Origin: JBGPYB01 sp041493035
GTDB lineage: Bacteria > Acidobacteriota > Vicinamibacteria > Fen-336
Assembly (NCBI GenBank): GCA_041493035.1
Contig: JBGPYB010000001.1
Span: forward strand, 1 to 64,000
Length of the DNA: 64,000 nucleotides
Reading direction: 5' to 3'
Shown here: in pieces, positions 35,729 through 46,445 of the stretch
Layout of the letters: each line of letters begins with the position of its first letter
Numbering within the stretch: position 1 is the first letter of the stretch
The notes under the pieces: model-generated
Seen by the model: only the letters and a program-made list of their open reading frames with translations
Databases searched by the model: none
Told to the model about the DNA's origin: nothing
Program-made: the position numbers and the translations under genes

Positions 35729-37216
35729 TTAGGCCTCTTGCTCGCGGACGAGGTCCAGCTTGCCGACGTTCTGGAAGAGCGAGAGGGCCGCGGCGTAGAG
35801 GAAGCCGAACTGGAAAAGGAAGATGAACGGAAGCGTTCCGTAGATCTCGTTCACCAAGGCGTAGCCTGCCATCGCCGTGAAGTACAACCCGAGAAGGAGC
35901 TCGACGAAGGGAAGAAAGCTCAGGGTTCCGCGGTAGCGCTTCTGTTTCCACTCATCGCCTGCCCCTTCGACCCGGTACTTCGGCGTGCGTGTGAACTCCG
36001 ACTCGTGGCCCAGGAGCGCCTCGATGACGGCCTTGGCGTTGTTGACCGAGAGTCCGATGCCGACGGCGAGGACCGCGGGCAAGTACTTGATCCGGCTTCG
36101 CCAGGCCTCTCCGAAGATCTCTCGCTGGCTCACCAGGTAGAAGGAGCAGACGCTCATGGTTGCGCCGAGGAAGAGTGGGACGTCCACGATCATCATCTCG
36201 TACCACCCCATGTTGTAGCGGATGACCATGGCCGGGAACATGAGAACCGAGAGGAGCACCATCAGGGGATAGGCGAAATTGGCTGTCAAGTGGAACGCCG
36301 CTTCGACCTTCAAGGGTAGAGGCAGCTTGGACGCCAGAATCCCGGGAAGGAGCTTCCGGCAGGTTTGGATCGACCCCTTCGCCCAGCGGTGCTGCTGGCT
36401 CTTGAAGGCATTCATCTCGACGGGGACCTCGGCAGGCGAAACGACGTCTTGCACGAATACGAACCGCCAGCCCTTCATCTGGGCGCGGTACGACAGGTCC
36501 AGGTCTTCCGTCAGCGTGTCGTGTTGCCAACCCCCGGCGTCGGCGATGGCGCTCGTTCGCCACACGCCCGCCGTGCCGTTGAAGTTGAAGAAGCGCCCGG
36601 CGCGGTTCCGGCCGCCGTGCTCGAGAATGAAGTGGCCGTCCAGGAGCACCGACTGCACCTGGGTGAGGAGCGAGTAGTCCCGGTTGACGTGTCCCCACCG
36701 GACCTGCACCATCCCCACCTGCGGGTCCTGGAAGTGGCCCACGGTCTTCTCGAGAATATCGGCGGGAGCCACGAAATCGGCGTCGAAGATCAGGATGAAC
36801 TCTCCGCTCGCCACTCCGAGGCCCGCTTCGAGGGCCCCCGCCTTGTACCCGGTGCGATTGTCCCGATGGATGTAGTGGATGTCGAAGCCCTGGTCGCGAT
36901 AGCGGTCGACCGCGGTCGCCGCGATCGTCGTGGTCTCATCGGTGGAGTCGTCGAGAACCTGGATCTCGAGTAGCTCTTTCGGATAGCTGATCTTCGTCAC
37001 CGATTCGAGAAGCCGATCCACGACGTACATTTCGTTGTAGAGAGGCAGTTGGACCGTGACGCGTGGGAGGTGAGCGGGAGGGGCCGCCGGCAACGCTCGC
37101 CGGTCTCGGTGGCGAAAGTAGAGATAGACCATCACGTAGCGATGAAGGCCGAAGACGGCCAGGATCACCAGAGTCAGGAAATACAGACCTAGAACGGCGA
37201 TTTCGAAAGGACTCAT
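35729..37216 (-). CDS. Membrane family 2 glycosyltransferase (cellulose-synthase-like)
   Basis: This 495-residue processive-type glycosyltransferase has one N-terminal helix (about 5-25). The catalytic domain holds LDDSTDE (Asp89/90), DADF (145-147), TEDLD (236-240) and QQHRW (274-278), the D,D,D,Q(Q/R)xRW set. About four C-terminal membrane helices follow. It should build a beta-linked polysaccharide or glycolipid from nucleotide sugars, with similarity to CslA-like glucan/mannan synthases. ATG 37216 begins the first helix; the longer frame upstream lacks support. It is the first gene of a three-gene minus-strand unit. Confidence 0.9.
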   Translation of the reverse strand: MSPFEIAVLGLYFLTLVILAVFGLHRYVMVYLYFRHRDRRALPAAPPAHLPRVTVQLPLYNEMYVVDRLLESVTKISYPKELLEIQVLDDSTDETTTIAATAVDRYRDQGFDIHYIHRDNRTGYKAGALEAGLGVASGEFILIFDADFVAPADILEKTVGHFQDPQVGMVQVRWGHVNRDYSLLTQVQSVLLDGHFILEHGGRNRAGRFFNFNGTAGVWRTSAIADAGGWQHDTLTEDLDLSYRAQMKGWRFVFVQDVVSPAEVPVEMNAFKSQQHRWAKGSIQTCRKLLPGILASKLPLPLKVEAAFHLTANFAYPLMVLLSVLMFPAMVIRYNMGWYEMMIVDVPLFLGATMSVCSFYLVSQREIFGEAWRSRIKYLPAVLAVGIGLSVNNAKAVIEALLGHESEFTRTPKYRVEGAGDEWKQKRYRGTLSFLPFVELLLGLYFTAMAGYALVNEIYGTLPFIFLFQFGFLYAAALSLFQNVGKLDLVREQEA

Positions 37217-37349
37217 GATCGCGAAACGCAGCCTCCGTCGTGCCGTGGCAAACACCCCGGCAACCCCAAACCCCGCGCATTCCGTCGCTCCGGTGAAGGG
37301 CGCCGAGGCCGCGGCGCTCCCAAACGAGCTAGGGGATGCTTGCGCCACG

Positions 37350-37378
37350 TTGGCACAAGCTGTAATAGTCTATACAAA
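37350..37378 (+). promoter_or_regulatory. Candidate promoter for larB
   Basis: TTGGCA at 37350-37355 and TACAAA at 37373-37378 are 17 nt apart (or TATACA at 37371 with 15 nt). This is an unusually AT-rich patch between divergent genes, about 30 nt before the TTG start of larB. Confidence 0.25.
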
Positions 37379-37407
37379 CCCTTGACCATGTCAACGTTAG
37401 AGGCGAT

Positions 37408-38169
37408 TTGAACCCGCAGGATCTGATCGACCTCCTGCGGCGGGTCAAGGAGGGGGACGTCACCCCCGAGGACGCTGTCGAACGGCTGAAAAGCCTTCCC
37501 TACGAGGACATCGAGTTCGCCAAGATCGATCACCATCGTGCCCTGCGCCGCGGCTTTCCCGAGGTGATCTACGGCGGCGGGAAGACCCCCGAGCACATCG
37601 TCGCCATCGTCGAACGCATCGTGGCCCACGACCAGAACGTGCTCGTGACGCGGACGACACCCGAGGTCCATTCCCTGCTCTCGAGATCTCGGGCCGAAGC
37701 GCGCTATCACGAGGTCTCGCGTTGCATCACCGTTTCGGTACGGCCTGCCCCCCCGCTTGTCGGGCGCGTGGCCGTGGTCTCGGCGGGGACCTCCGACCTT
37801 CCGGTTGCCGAGGAAGCCGCCGTGACAGCGGAGTTTCACGGCGCCACCGTCGACCGCGTCCACGATGTCGGCGTTGCGGGCCTCCACCGCCTCTTGGCTC
37901 AGGGACCCACCCTCCGCGATGCCCATGTGGTTATCGTCGTCGCAGGGATGGAAGGGGCCCTCCCCTCGGTCGTGGGGGGGCTGGTCGACGCCCCTGTGAT
38001 CGCGGTCCCGACCAGCGTCGGCTACGGCGCGTCGTTTCATGGGCTCGCGGCGCTCCTGGCCATGCTCAACTCCTGTGCGTCGGGGGTCGCCGTCGTGAAC
38101 ATCGACAACGGCTTCGGTGCCGGGTATCTGGCCAGCGCCATTCTGAGAAAACGAGTCGCCGGTCCTTGA
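37408..38169 (+). CDS. larB: LarB, pyridinium-3,5-biscarboxylic acid mononucleotide synthase
   Basis: This 253-residue enzyme performs the first step of nickel-pincer nucleotide synthesis: carboxylation and hydrolysis of nicotinic acid adenine dinucleotide. The N-terminal portion (MNPQDLIDLLRRVKEGDVTPEDAVERL) and the PurE-like C-terminal core are typical: VAVVSAGTSDLPVAEEAA, VAGMEGALPSVVGGLVDAPVIAVPTSVGYG, and ASGVAVVNIDNGFGAG. The start is TTG 37408 with AGAGG ahead. The larC and larE partners and any LarA racemase are not in the window. Confidence 0.95.
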   Translation: MNPQDLIDLLRRVKEGDVTPEDAVERLKSLPYEDIEFAKIDHHRALRRGFPEVIYGGGKTPEHIVAIVERIVAHDQNVLVTRTTPEVHSLLSRSRAEARYHEVSRCITVSVRPAPPLVGRVAVVSAGTSDLPVAEEAAVTAEFHGATVDRVHDVGVAGLHRLLAQGPTLRDAHVVIVVAGMEGALPSVVGGLVDAPVIAVPTSVGYGASFHGLAALLAMLNSCASGVAVVNIDNGFGAGYLASAILRKRVAGP

Positions 38170-38313
38170 CAAACTCGTTGACAGTCCACATCTTGTAAGC
38201 GGTCCTGTCCCCGGCCTCGCGGTCCGGAGGACGACACGGACAGGCGCAGAGGGCGCGGGCAGGGTTCCCCATCGCGTTCCTCTCCCTAAAGTGCGCATTG
38301 TGAGTGGGTTACG

Positions 38314-38331
38314 TCTCCTCTCGCGAGGAGA
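38314..38331 (+). promoter_or_regulatory. Hairpin overlapping the mutS2 Shine-Dalgarno region
   Basis: A 7-bp perfect stem (38314-38320 with 38325-38331) around a TCGC loop includes the GAGGAG that lies 10 nt before the TTG start of mutS2. A second GGGAG at 38332-38336 stays free. It could reduce initiation, but a chance purine-rich match is possible. Confidence 0.3.
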
Positions 38332-38340
38332 GGGAGTCTC

Positions 38341-40764
38341 TTGAACGCGAACACCTTCCGAATCCTCGAGTTCGAGTCGATTCGGGAACTTCTCCTGGCG
38401 CGGGCGGGCTCCGCGGTCGGGAAGTCCCGCCTGCGAGCCCTCCGCCCGCTTCAAGAGCCAGCCGAGGTTCGCCGGGCACTGGTCCGGACCACCGAGGGGG
38501 TTGCGCTCCTTGGCGCCATCGGGCGGCAGCCGTACCACGACCTGCCGGACCTCACCGAGATCCTTCCGGCCGCGCGTGTGTCGGGATTCCACCTGGAGCC
38601 GACCGCCCTCCTCGACGTGGCGTCTTTCATCGAAGGGGGAGTCGAGATCGCCCGGCGCATCGCCACCGTCGAAGCCGCGCCGGCTCTGGCTCGTCGGGCC
38701 TCCCAGATCGTCCTGCGCAGCGACCTCGCGGTGGCGATTCGTCGCGCGATCCTGCCTTCGCGGGAAGTAGCCGACGACGCGTCTCCGAAACTCCTGGAGA
38801 CGCGCCGCGCCATCGCGCGTGTCAAGACCGAGCTCCAGTCGGTGATGGAGTCGTTCTTGCGGGGGAAAGACGCCGAGCGTCTCCTGCAGGATCGGCTCGT
38901 GACGACGCGCAACGACCGCTGCGTGCTCTTGCTGAAGGCCGAGCACCGCGGCCAGCTCCCCGGCATCGTCCACGGCAGCTCCGGCTCCGGCGCGAGTCTC
39001 TTCGTGGAGCCGATGCCGGCGGTCGAGCTGAACAACGACATCGTGGCCAAGGGCGACGAGGAGCGCGCCGAGGTGGTCCGAATCCTGAAGACGCTGACCG
39101 CGCTCGTCGGAGACCACTCGGCGGATCTCGGGAAGGCCACCGACGTTCTGGGCGAGCTGGACGCCGTTCAGGCCATGGCGCTCCTCGCGCGCGACACGAG
39201 CGCCGTGCAGCCCGAGATCGCTGACGGTCAGGAGCTCGATCTCGACCTCGTCGAGGCCCGACATCCGCTCTTGATGGGGGCGCTGGCGGAAGCGCTAGGC
39301 GTGTCGCGGCGGGGGCGCCGGGAGCCGGTACCGGTCAGCCTGCGCGTCGGCTTCGGCGAGCCTGTCCTCGTGATCAGCGGCCCCAACACCGGCGGCAAGA
39401 CCGTGGCCCTCAAGACGCTGGGGCTCCTCGCTCTCATGGCCCAGAGTGGCCTCCACATCCCTGTCGCAGCCGGCAGCCGTCTGCCCGTCTTCCGGCGTAT
39501 CTACGCCGACATTGGTGACGATCAGTCGATCGCCGAGAGCCTGTCGACCTTCTCCGCCCATCTGGCGTCGATCGTCGAGATGACACACGACCTGGAGGCT
39601 CCGGCCCTGGTCCTTCTGGACGAAGTGGGAGCGGGCACGGATCCCACCGAAGGGGGCGGCCTTGGCGTTGCCATCGTGGATCATTTCAGGAGCCGCGGAG
39701 CGATGGTGGTGGCGACGACCCACCACGGCCTGATGAAGGCTTATGCCCAGTCGACGCCCGGCGTCTCCTGCGCCTCTTTCGGCTACGACCCCTCGACCTA
39801 CGAGCCGACGTACCGTCTGGCCCTGGGAGTGCCGGGGCGCAGCCTCGCCCTCGAGATGGCCGAGAGGCTCGGCCTCCCCGCAGCCGTCGTGGCCGACGCA
39901 CGGGCTCGTGTGAACGCCAAGGAAGCCCAGGCGGAGGCCCTCCTGAAGCGCCTGGAGGACGATCGGGCCAACCTAGCGAGCGAGACACGGCGTTTCGCCG
40001 AGGAGCGTCAGGCCTTGGCCGCAGCGCAGGAGCGGCAGCGCGCCGCGGAAGCGGACCTCGTCGGGCGCCAGCGGGCGGAAGGGGAGGCTTTCTCGAAGGA
40101 GCTCAGACGTCGGGGAGAAGAGGCCGCTCGCAAGGCCGCCGACGCGATCCGCGAGGCCGTGCAGCGCGTCGAAACGTCGCGCCGGTCGGCGGTGAACGAA
40201 GGGGCCCGCGCTCGAACCGAGGTCGTGCGCCAGATCCGCATGGCGCAAGACGAGGCGTTGCAGAACGTCGCTCCTGTCCTCGCGGAGGAAGCGGAGGTTG
40301 CCGGAAGCGAGATCCGAGTCGGGGGCCGGGTACGCGTCCGCTCCCTGGGCGTCATCGGCGAGGTGCTGTCCATCGGTGGGCAGGGAGACGTCGAGCTCGC
40401 GGTCGGAGGCAAGCGGATGTGGGCGCCGCGCGTCGAGCTCGTCTCTCTCGGCGCCTCGAAGCCCTCGTCCTCCTCGGCTCAGAATCTTTCGTCCCGCCCG
40501 AGAGTCCAAGACGAAGGGGCCACTGCTGAGATCAACCTCGTCGGCTTGACCGTGGACGAAGCCCTACCGCAGGTGGACAAGTTCCTGGACAACGCGGCGA
40601 TCTCCGAGCGACGGGAAGTGCGCGTCATCCACGGCTTTGGCCAGGGAAGGCTCCGAAAGGCAGTGGCGGGGCTTCTGGAGGGGCATCCCCATGTCGCCGC
40701 TTTCCACCTGGGGGAAGGCCGTGAAGGCGGCGCGGGCGCCACGATCGTGGAGCTGAAGGACTGA
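38341..40764 (+). CDS. mutS2: MutS2-type ATPase with Smr endonuclease domain
   Basis: This 807-residue protein acts on branched DNA or on collided ribosomes, depending on species. The ATPase has Walker A GPNTGGKTVALKTLG near residue 345, the ST/Walker B region LVLLDEVGAGTDPTEGG near 424 and a long coiled-coil (about 510-640: KRLEDDRANLASETRRFAEERQ). The C-terminal Smr domain (about 730-807) has INLVGLTVDEALPQVDKFLD and HGFGQGRLR. The LDxxG His of nuclease-active Smr domains is not seen; LVG is found instead. The TTG 38341 start has purine-rich ribosome sites. It overlaps dnaG by 1 nt. Confidence 0.95.
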   Translation: MNANTFRILEFESIRELLLARAGSAVGKSRLRALRPLQEPAEVRRALVRTTEGVALLGAIGRQPYHDLPDLTEILPAARVSGFHLEPTALLDVASFIEGGVEIARRIATVEAAPALARRASQIVLRSDLAVAIRRAILPSREVADDASPKLLETRRAIARVKTELQSVMESFLRGKDAERLLQDRLVTTRNDRCVLLLKAEHRGQLPGIVHGSSGSGASLFVEPMPAVELNNDIVAKGDEERAEVVRILKTLTALVGDHSADLGKATDVLGELDAVQAMALLARDTSAVQPEIADGQELDLDLVEARHPLLMGALAEALGVSRRGRREPVPVSLRVGFGEPVLVISGPNTGGKTVALKTLGLLALMAQSGLHIPVAAGSRLPVFRRIYADIGDDQSIAESLSTFSAHLASIVEMTHDLEAPALVLLDEVGAGTDPTEGGGLGVAIVDHFRSRGAMVVATTHHGLMKAYAQSTPGVSCASFGYDPSTYEPTYRLALGVPGRSLALEMAERLGLPAAVVADARARVNAKEAQAEALLKRLEDDRANLASETRRFAEERQALAAAQERQRAAEADLVGRQRAEGEAFSKELRRRGEEAARKAADAIREAVQRVETSRRSAVNEGARARTEVVRQIRMAQDEALQNVAPVLAEEAEVAGSEIRVGGRVRVRSLGVIGEVLSIGGQGDVELAVGGKRMWAPRVELVSLGASKPSSSSAQNLSSRPRVQDEGATAEINLVGLTVDEALPQVDKFLDNAAISERREVRVIHGFGQGRLRKAVAGLLEGHPHVAAFHLGEGREGGAGATIVELKD

Positions 40765-42545
40765 TGGCCTTTCCCGACAGCTTCGTCGACGAGGTCCGGC
40801 GGACGGCCGACATCGTGCGCTTCATCTCCGACCACGTCAGCCTGAAGAAGGCTGGGGTCTCCTGGAAGGGGCTCTGCCCTTTCCATCAGGAGAAGACGCC
40901 CTCTTTCAACGTTCGATCGGAGCCTCCCCTCTTCCACTGTTTCGGCTGCGGTGAGGGCGGGGACGTCTTCAAGTTCGTGATGCTCCGTGAACGTGCGAGC
41001 TTCCCCGAAGCCGTGGAGGTCGTGGCGCGTCGTTTTGGGATCGCGGTTCCCGAGAACCGCTACGAGATGGGGCCCGACCGCAAGGAGCGTGAGGAGATCC
41101 TCGCCCTCATGGAGGCCGCCACCGATCACTTTGGCCGTTGTCTCTGGACGGCTCCCGGAACGCGGGCGCGCGACTACCTTCTCGGCCGCGGCTTCAAGAA
41201 GGAGACGCTGGAGCGGATCCGCGCCGGCGCGGCTCCCGACGCCTGGAGCAGCCTCTTCGACGCCCTGCGCCGCAAGTTCTCGGAGGCCACGCTGCAGATC
41301 GCGGGCCTCGTGATCGCAAAGCCGGAGACCAAGAGCTACTACGACCGCTTCCGCAACCGCGCGATCTTCCCGATCTTGAACGAATCGGGGAAGGTGGTGG
41401 CCTTCGGCGCTCGAAGCCTCGACGGCTCGGAACCCAAGTACCTGAACTCTCCCGAGACGCCCGTCTACCAGAAGAGCCGCGTCCTCTACGGCCTCTCGTG
41501 GGCGCGCGACCCGATCCGGCAGCAGGGTCACGCCGTGCTGATGGAGGGGTATCTCGATGTCGCTCGGGCGCTCGAAGCGGGGGTCGGCGAAGCCGTTGCG
41601 ACCTGCGGCACCGCCATGACGTCGGCCCACGCCCGGCTCCTGCACCGCTTCACCGAGAAGATCGTCGTGAACTTCGATCAGGACGAGGCCGGCCAGAAGG
41701 CCGCGCGCAAGAGCCTCGACATCCTCGTGGCAGAGGGGCTCGCGGTCCATATCGTGGAGCTGCCCGAGGGAGAAGACCCGGACACCTATCTGAAGGCGTT
41801 CGGGGCCGAGGCATACCGCGAGCGGCTGGGCCAGGCGCCTCCCTACATGGAGTGGCTGATCCGGCGCGCGGCAGCGCAGCACGACACGCGGACGCCCGCC
41901 GGGAAGGCCGCCTACATCGAGGCTCTGCTGCCGTCCCTTGTGGCCATCGAGAGCGCCGTCGAGCGGGCCGCCTGGCTGGAGGCGTTGGCGGAACGAGGCG
42001 GTCTCGACGAAGCAGCGGCGCGGGACGAGCTGCGCCGAGCCATGAGCGGGCGACCGGCACTACCGGCTCGGCCCACAGAGTCCGCCCCCTCGACCAACAC
42101 TCGACCCACGCTGGCCCTGCAACCCGCCGAGAAGTTGCTCCTGGCCCTGATCGTGCGCGAATCGGAAGGGGTCGAGGAAGCGCTTAGGGAGCTGTCCGAC
42201 GCCGACCTGGCGGGCCTCGGCAGCGCCGAGCTGCTGCAAGGGGTGAGGGCACTCATCCTGCGTGGCGAGCGCGTGACGGCGTCGTCACTGGACGCCGAGA
42301 TCACGAGCGACGAATCGCGACGGTTCCTCACGCAGACCGCCGTCGAAGAGGTTCCCACGGGCGACGCGACGCCGATGAGGTGCGTGCTGGAGATCAAGTG
42401 CTGGCCGTTGGAAGCCCGGATCTCCGAGATTCAGAGACAGCTTCCGAAGGCCGAAGACGAGAACCTGAATATGCTCTTCCGGGAGCAGCTCAGCCTGAAA
42501 CAACAGATTGCAGACCTGTCCCGTTCCATAGCGGCAAGCGACTAG
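40764..42545 (+). CDS. dnaG: DNA primase
   Basis: This 593-residue primase makes RNA primers at the replication fork. The CHC2 zinc-binding domain has C38, H41, C59 and C62 ([11 protein letters not shown] and [13 protein letters not shown]). The TOPRIM core contains the [13 protein letters not shown] segment near residue 255 and the metal-binding DQDEAG near 305. The C-terminal region (about 440-593) is the DnaB-interacting domain. ATG 40764 overlaps mutS2 by 1 nt, and rpoD starts 22 nt later: a conserved macromolecular-synthesis block. Confidence 0.97.
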   Translation: MAFPDSFVDEVRRTADIVRFISDHVSLKKAGVSWKGLCPFHQEKTPSFNVRSEPPLFHCFGCGEGGDVFKFVMLRERASFPEAVEVVARRFGIAVPENRYEMGPDRKEREEILALMEAATDHFGRCLWTAPGTRARDYLLGRGFKKETLERIRAGAAPDAWSSLFDALRRKFSEATLQIAGLVIAKPETKSYYDRFRNRAIFPILNESGKVVAFGARSLDGSEPKYLNSPETPVYQKSRVLYGLSWARDPIRQQGHAVLMEGYLDVARALEAGVGEAVATCGTAMTSAHARLLHRFTEKIVVNFDQDEAGQKAARKSLDILVAEGLAVHIVELPEGEDPDTYLKAFGAEAYRERLGQAPPYMEWLIRRAAAQHDTRTPAGKAAYIEALLPSLVAIESAVERAAWLEALAERGGLDEAAARDELRRAMSGRPALPARPTESAPSTNTRPTLALQPAEKLLLALIVRESEGVEEALRELSDADLAGLGSAELLQGVRALILRGERVTASSLDAEITSDESRRFLTQTAVEEVPTGDATPMRCVLEIKCWPLEARISEIQRQLPKAEDENLNMLFREQLSLKQQIADLSRSIAASD

Positions 42546-42567
42546 AGCGCGAGGAGAGAAAGATCCC

Positions 42568-44238
<1,671 letters not shown>

Positions 44239-44265
44239 ACGGGCTGGGCGTCCCAATCCCACGTT

Positions 44266-44287
44266 CTTGACGCCGCGCGGCGTCAAG
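44266..44287. repeat. 22-bp perfect palindrome downstream of rpoD
   Basis: Positions 44266-44276 (CTTGACGCCGC) are exactly complementary to 44277-44287. It lies 28 nt after the rpoD stop, but no T-run follows, so a classical intrinsic terminator is not supported. It may be a hairpin that protects the 3' end or a protein-binding site. Confidence 0.6.
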
Positions 44288-44355
44288 CCGATGAGGCTTG
44301 CCGCCCGCTTCCGTCACAGACCCTGGGCCGAGGCCAGGAAAGGCTCCTCATGACT

Positions 44356-44386
44356 TGCAATACAGAAGGCGGCCTTCTATATTGCA
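44356..44386. promoter_or_regulatory. 14-bp imperfect palindrome abutting the AAA/DUF4143 start codon
   Basis: Arms 44356-44369 and 44373-44386 pair at 13 of 14 positions around a 3-nt centre (CGG). The outer arms read TGCAATA and TATTGCA, AT-rich against the GC-rich background. The palindrome ends 3 nt before the ATG at 44390 and covers the place where a ribosome site would be. It is a good candidate for an operator bound by the ATPase or a linked repressor. Confidence 0.6.
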
Positions 44387-44389
44387 TGG

Positions 44390-45571
44390 ATGGTGATCCG
44401 CGGTTATCGGACCTCGCTGAAGGGCCTCCTGCGGCGGTTTCCCGCCGTCACGATCCTGGGCCCCCGCCAATGCGGCAAGACCACCTTCATCCGCCAGGCG
44501 CTGCCGGGCTGGACCTATCTCGATCTGGAGAGGCCCCGAGATCTTGCTCCCCTGATGGCCGATCCCGAAGCGCGCCTCGAACAGCTGGGCGACCGGGTCA
44601 TCCTCGACGAAGCCCAACGGGCGCCGGAGCTGTTCCCCGTGCTGCGCGGCCTGATCGACCGCCGGCGCGGCGTCAAGAGCCGCTTCGTGCTCCTGGGATC
44701 CGCTTCGCCCGCTCTCGTGCGCGGCATTTCGGAAAGCCTGGCCGGCCGGACCGCTTTCCTCGACCTGCCTCCGTTTCGCTGGGACGAGGTCCGTCGGCGG
44801 CGCCCCAGGGAGGATCTGGCCGCTCTCTGGTTCCGCGGTGCCTTTCCCGAGGCCTATCTCGAAAGGAGCGACGGAAGGCGCGCGGACTGGTTCGAGGCCT
44901 ACACCCGGGCCTTCATCGAGCGGGACCTGCCCGGCCTCGGCATCGACGTGTCGGCTCCGCAGATGCGCAGACTCTGGATGATGCTCGCGCACGTGAACGG
45001 GGGGCTCTGGAACGCCTCCAGCGTGGCCGCGGCCCTGGGCACGAGCTACCACACGGTCAACCGGTACGTCGAGATTCTCGAGCAGACCTTCCTTCTCCGG
45101 AGGCTGCCGCCTTTCTTCGCCAACATCGGGAAGCGGCTGGTGAAGAGCCCGAAGGTCTACTTCCGGGACACGGGTCTCCTGCACCACTTCCTCGGCATCC
45201 CCTCCCTCTCCGCCCTCGACACCCATCCCGGCCGCGGCACGAGCTTCGAGGCCTTCGTCATCGATCAGGTCGTCGCCGCGTACAAGCGCGTGGCGCCCAA
45301 TAGCCAGCCGTACTTCTGGCGCACGGCGCAGGGAGACGAGGTGGACCTCCTCATCGACCTGGGTTCGCGGCGCATTCCTTTCGAGATCAAGCTGCACTCG
45401 GCTCCCGCCGGGGAGGACGTGCCCGGCCTGAGGCGGTGCCTGCGCGACCTCGGTCTGTCTCGCGGCTACGTCCTCTATCCTGGTCGCGAACGCTATTCAC
45501 TGGGGGAAGGAGTAGTCGCCCTTCCGGCGGAGTCGACCCTCGCTCGACCCGGCGAGTTGGCCCGGCTGTAG
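44390..45571 (+). CDS. AAA-family ATPase with DUF4143 C-terminal domain
   Basis: This 393-residue cytoplasmic protein of a widespread, patchily distributed family has Walker A GPRQCGKTT at 24-32 and Walker B VILDEAQ (Asp73, Glu74). Sensor-like SRFVLLGSAS follows. The DUF4143 half (about 190-340) has NASSVAAALGTSYHTVNRYVEILEQTFLLRRLPPF, a winged-helix-like segment, then a nuclease-like part with DEVDLLIDL and IPFEIKLHS, recalling PD-(D/E)XK (E..D..ExK). Its function is unresolved; members are often suspected of toxin or mobile-DNA links. No Shine-Dalgarno site is seen. It stands alone between rpoD and the molybdenum-enzyme operon. Confidence 0.88.
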   Translation: MVIRGYRTSLKGLLRRFPAVTILGPRQCGKTTFIRQALPGWTYLDLERPRDLAPLMADPEARLEQLGDRVILDEAQRAPELFPVLRGLIDRRRGVKSRFVLLGSASPALVRGISESLAGRTAFLDLPPFRWDEVRRRRPREDLAALWFRGAFPEAYLERSDGRRADWFEAYTRAFIERDLPGLGIDVSAPQMRRLWMMLAHVNGGLWNASSVAAALGTSYHTVNRYVEILEQTFLLRRLPPFFANIGKRLVKSPKVYFRDTGLLHHFLGIPSLSALDTHPGRGTSFEAFVIDQVVAAYKRVAPNSQPYFWRTAQGDEVDLLIDLGSRRIPFEIKLHSAPAGEDVPGLRRCLRDLGLSRGYVLYPGRERYSLGEGVVALPAESTLARPGELARL

Positions 45572-45821
45572 AGCGATTCGGCTACAGCTGGGAGCCGAGG
45601 ACTACGCCTACCTCGGCACGGTCCTGCACTGCATCCCGGCCGCCGCGACTGGGGGGCGTGATGGATGCCTCTGAGATCTGCCATTCCCGGGGGCACGCCG
45701 GCGAGGACCCGTGCAAAGAGTCTATTGACTTCCGCGACCGCGGGAGCAGAATCGGTGTTACGTGCGCCGTTCCGCCGGAGGCTCGAGCCCCCGGCCCCAA
45801 AACCTCCAGCAGGTGGAGCCA
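45572..45821. other. Intergenic region upstream of the molybdenum hydroxylase operon
   Basis: These 250 nt carry no convincing gene. A short open stretch at its left end encodes about 30 residues containing GAEDYAYLGTVLHC and may be a coding remnant, but it is too short to name. The right end has a purine-rich ribosome site (AGGTGGAG) for the next gene. Confidence 0.4.
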
Positions 45822-46442
45822 ATGGCCAGGAAACCCTCCCCCCCCACCGACGGGGACGTGACTACCGCGTTCTCGCGCCGCAGCTTCCTCAAGACGGCCG
45901 GCGTGGGCGCCGCCGCCACCACCATGGTGGGGGTCGGCGCGAAGAGTCAGGCCGCCCAGGTCCTCGGTCCCGACGCTGTCACCCTCAGCCTGAAGGTGAA
46001 CGGCGCGGTCCAAAGAGTCACCGTCGAGCCGCGGGTGACTGTGCTCGACGCCCTCCGCAACCACCTCGACCTGACCGGCGCCAAGCAGGTCTGCGACCGA
46101 GGTAGCTGCGGGGCGTGCACCGTGCTCTTCGACGGCCAGCCCGTGAACTCGTGCATGCTCCTCGCGGCCGACGCCGAGGGCCACGAGATCACGACCGTCG
46201 AGGGCCTCGGGACCCCGGAAAAGTTGAGCCCCCTGCAGGCCGCCTTCGTCGAGAAGGACGCCCTGCAGTGCGGCTTCTGCACTCCGGGCTTCGTGGTGTC
46301 TGGCACCGCGCTCCTCGCGAGGACTCCCAACCCGACGCTCGACCAGATCAAGGCCGGCCTCGCCGGCAACCTCTGCCGGTGCGGCACCTACGGCCGGGTG
46401 TTCGAGGCCGTCCAAGCCGCCGCCAAGGCGAAGAGGGGGTAG
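45822..46442 (+). CDS. Tat-exported [2Fe-2S] subunit of a xanthine dehydrogenase-family enzyme
   Basis: This 206-residue small subunit passes electrons from the molybdenum site to the flavin subunit. A twin-arginine signal SRRSFLK (Arg19-Arg20) precedes a hydrophobic stretch. A plant-type [2Fe-2S] cluster uses C91, C96, C99 and C111, and a second cluster in the helical domain uses C150, C153, C185 and C187. In E. coli PaoABC the small subunit also carries the only Tat signal, and the assembled complex is periplasmic. The ATG at 45822 has AGGTGGAG before it. It is the first gene of a four-gene operon. Confidence 0.93.
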   Translation: MARKPSPPTDGDVTTAFSRRSFLKTAGVGAAATTMVGVGAKSQAAQVLGPDAVTLSLKVNGAVQRVTVEPRVTVLDALRNHLDLTGAKQVCDRGSCGACTVLFDGQPVNSCMLLAADAEGHEITTVEGLGTPEKLSPLQAAFVEKDALQCGFCTPGFVVSGTALLARTPNPTLDQIKAGLAGNLCRCGTYGRVFEAVQAAAKAKRG

Positions 46443-46445
46443 GCC

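Noticed and set aside
37213..39264. Minus-strand open frame of 683 codons across larB and mutS2
   Set aside because: It covers parts of two well-supported plus-strand genes and the intergenic region and has no recognisable domain.
44266..45571. Insertion sequence carrying the AAA/DUF4143 gene with the palindromes as ends
   Set aside because: No matching inverted repeat at the far side, no transposase and no target duplication seen.
45572..45680. Gene remnant with GAEDYAYLGTVLHC
   Set aside because: About 30 codons only, with no recognisable family; noted but not called.
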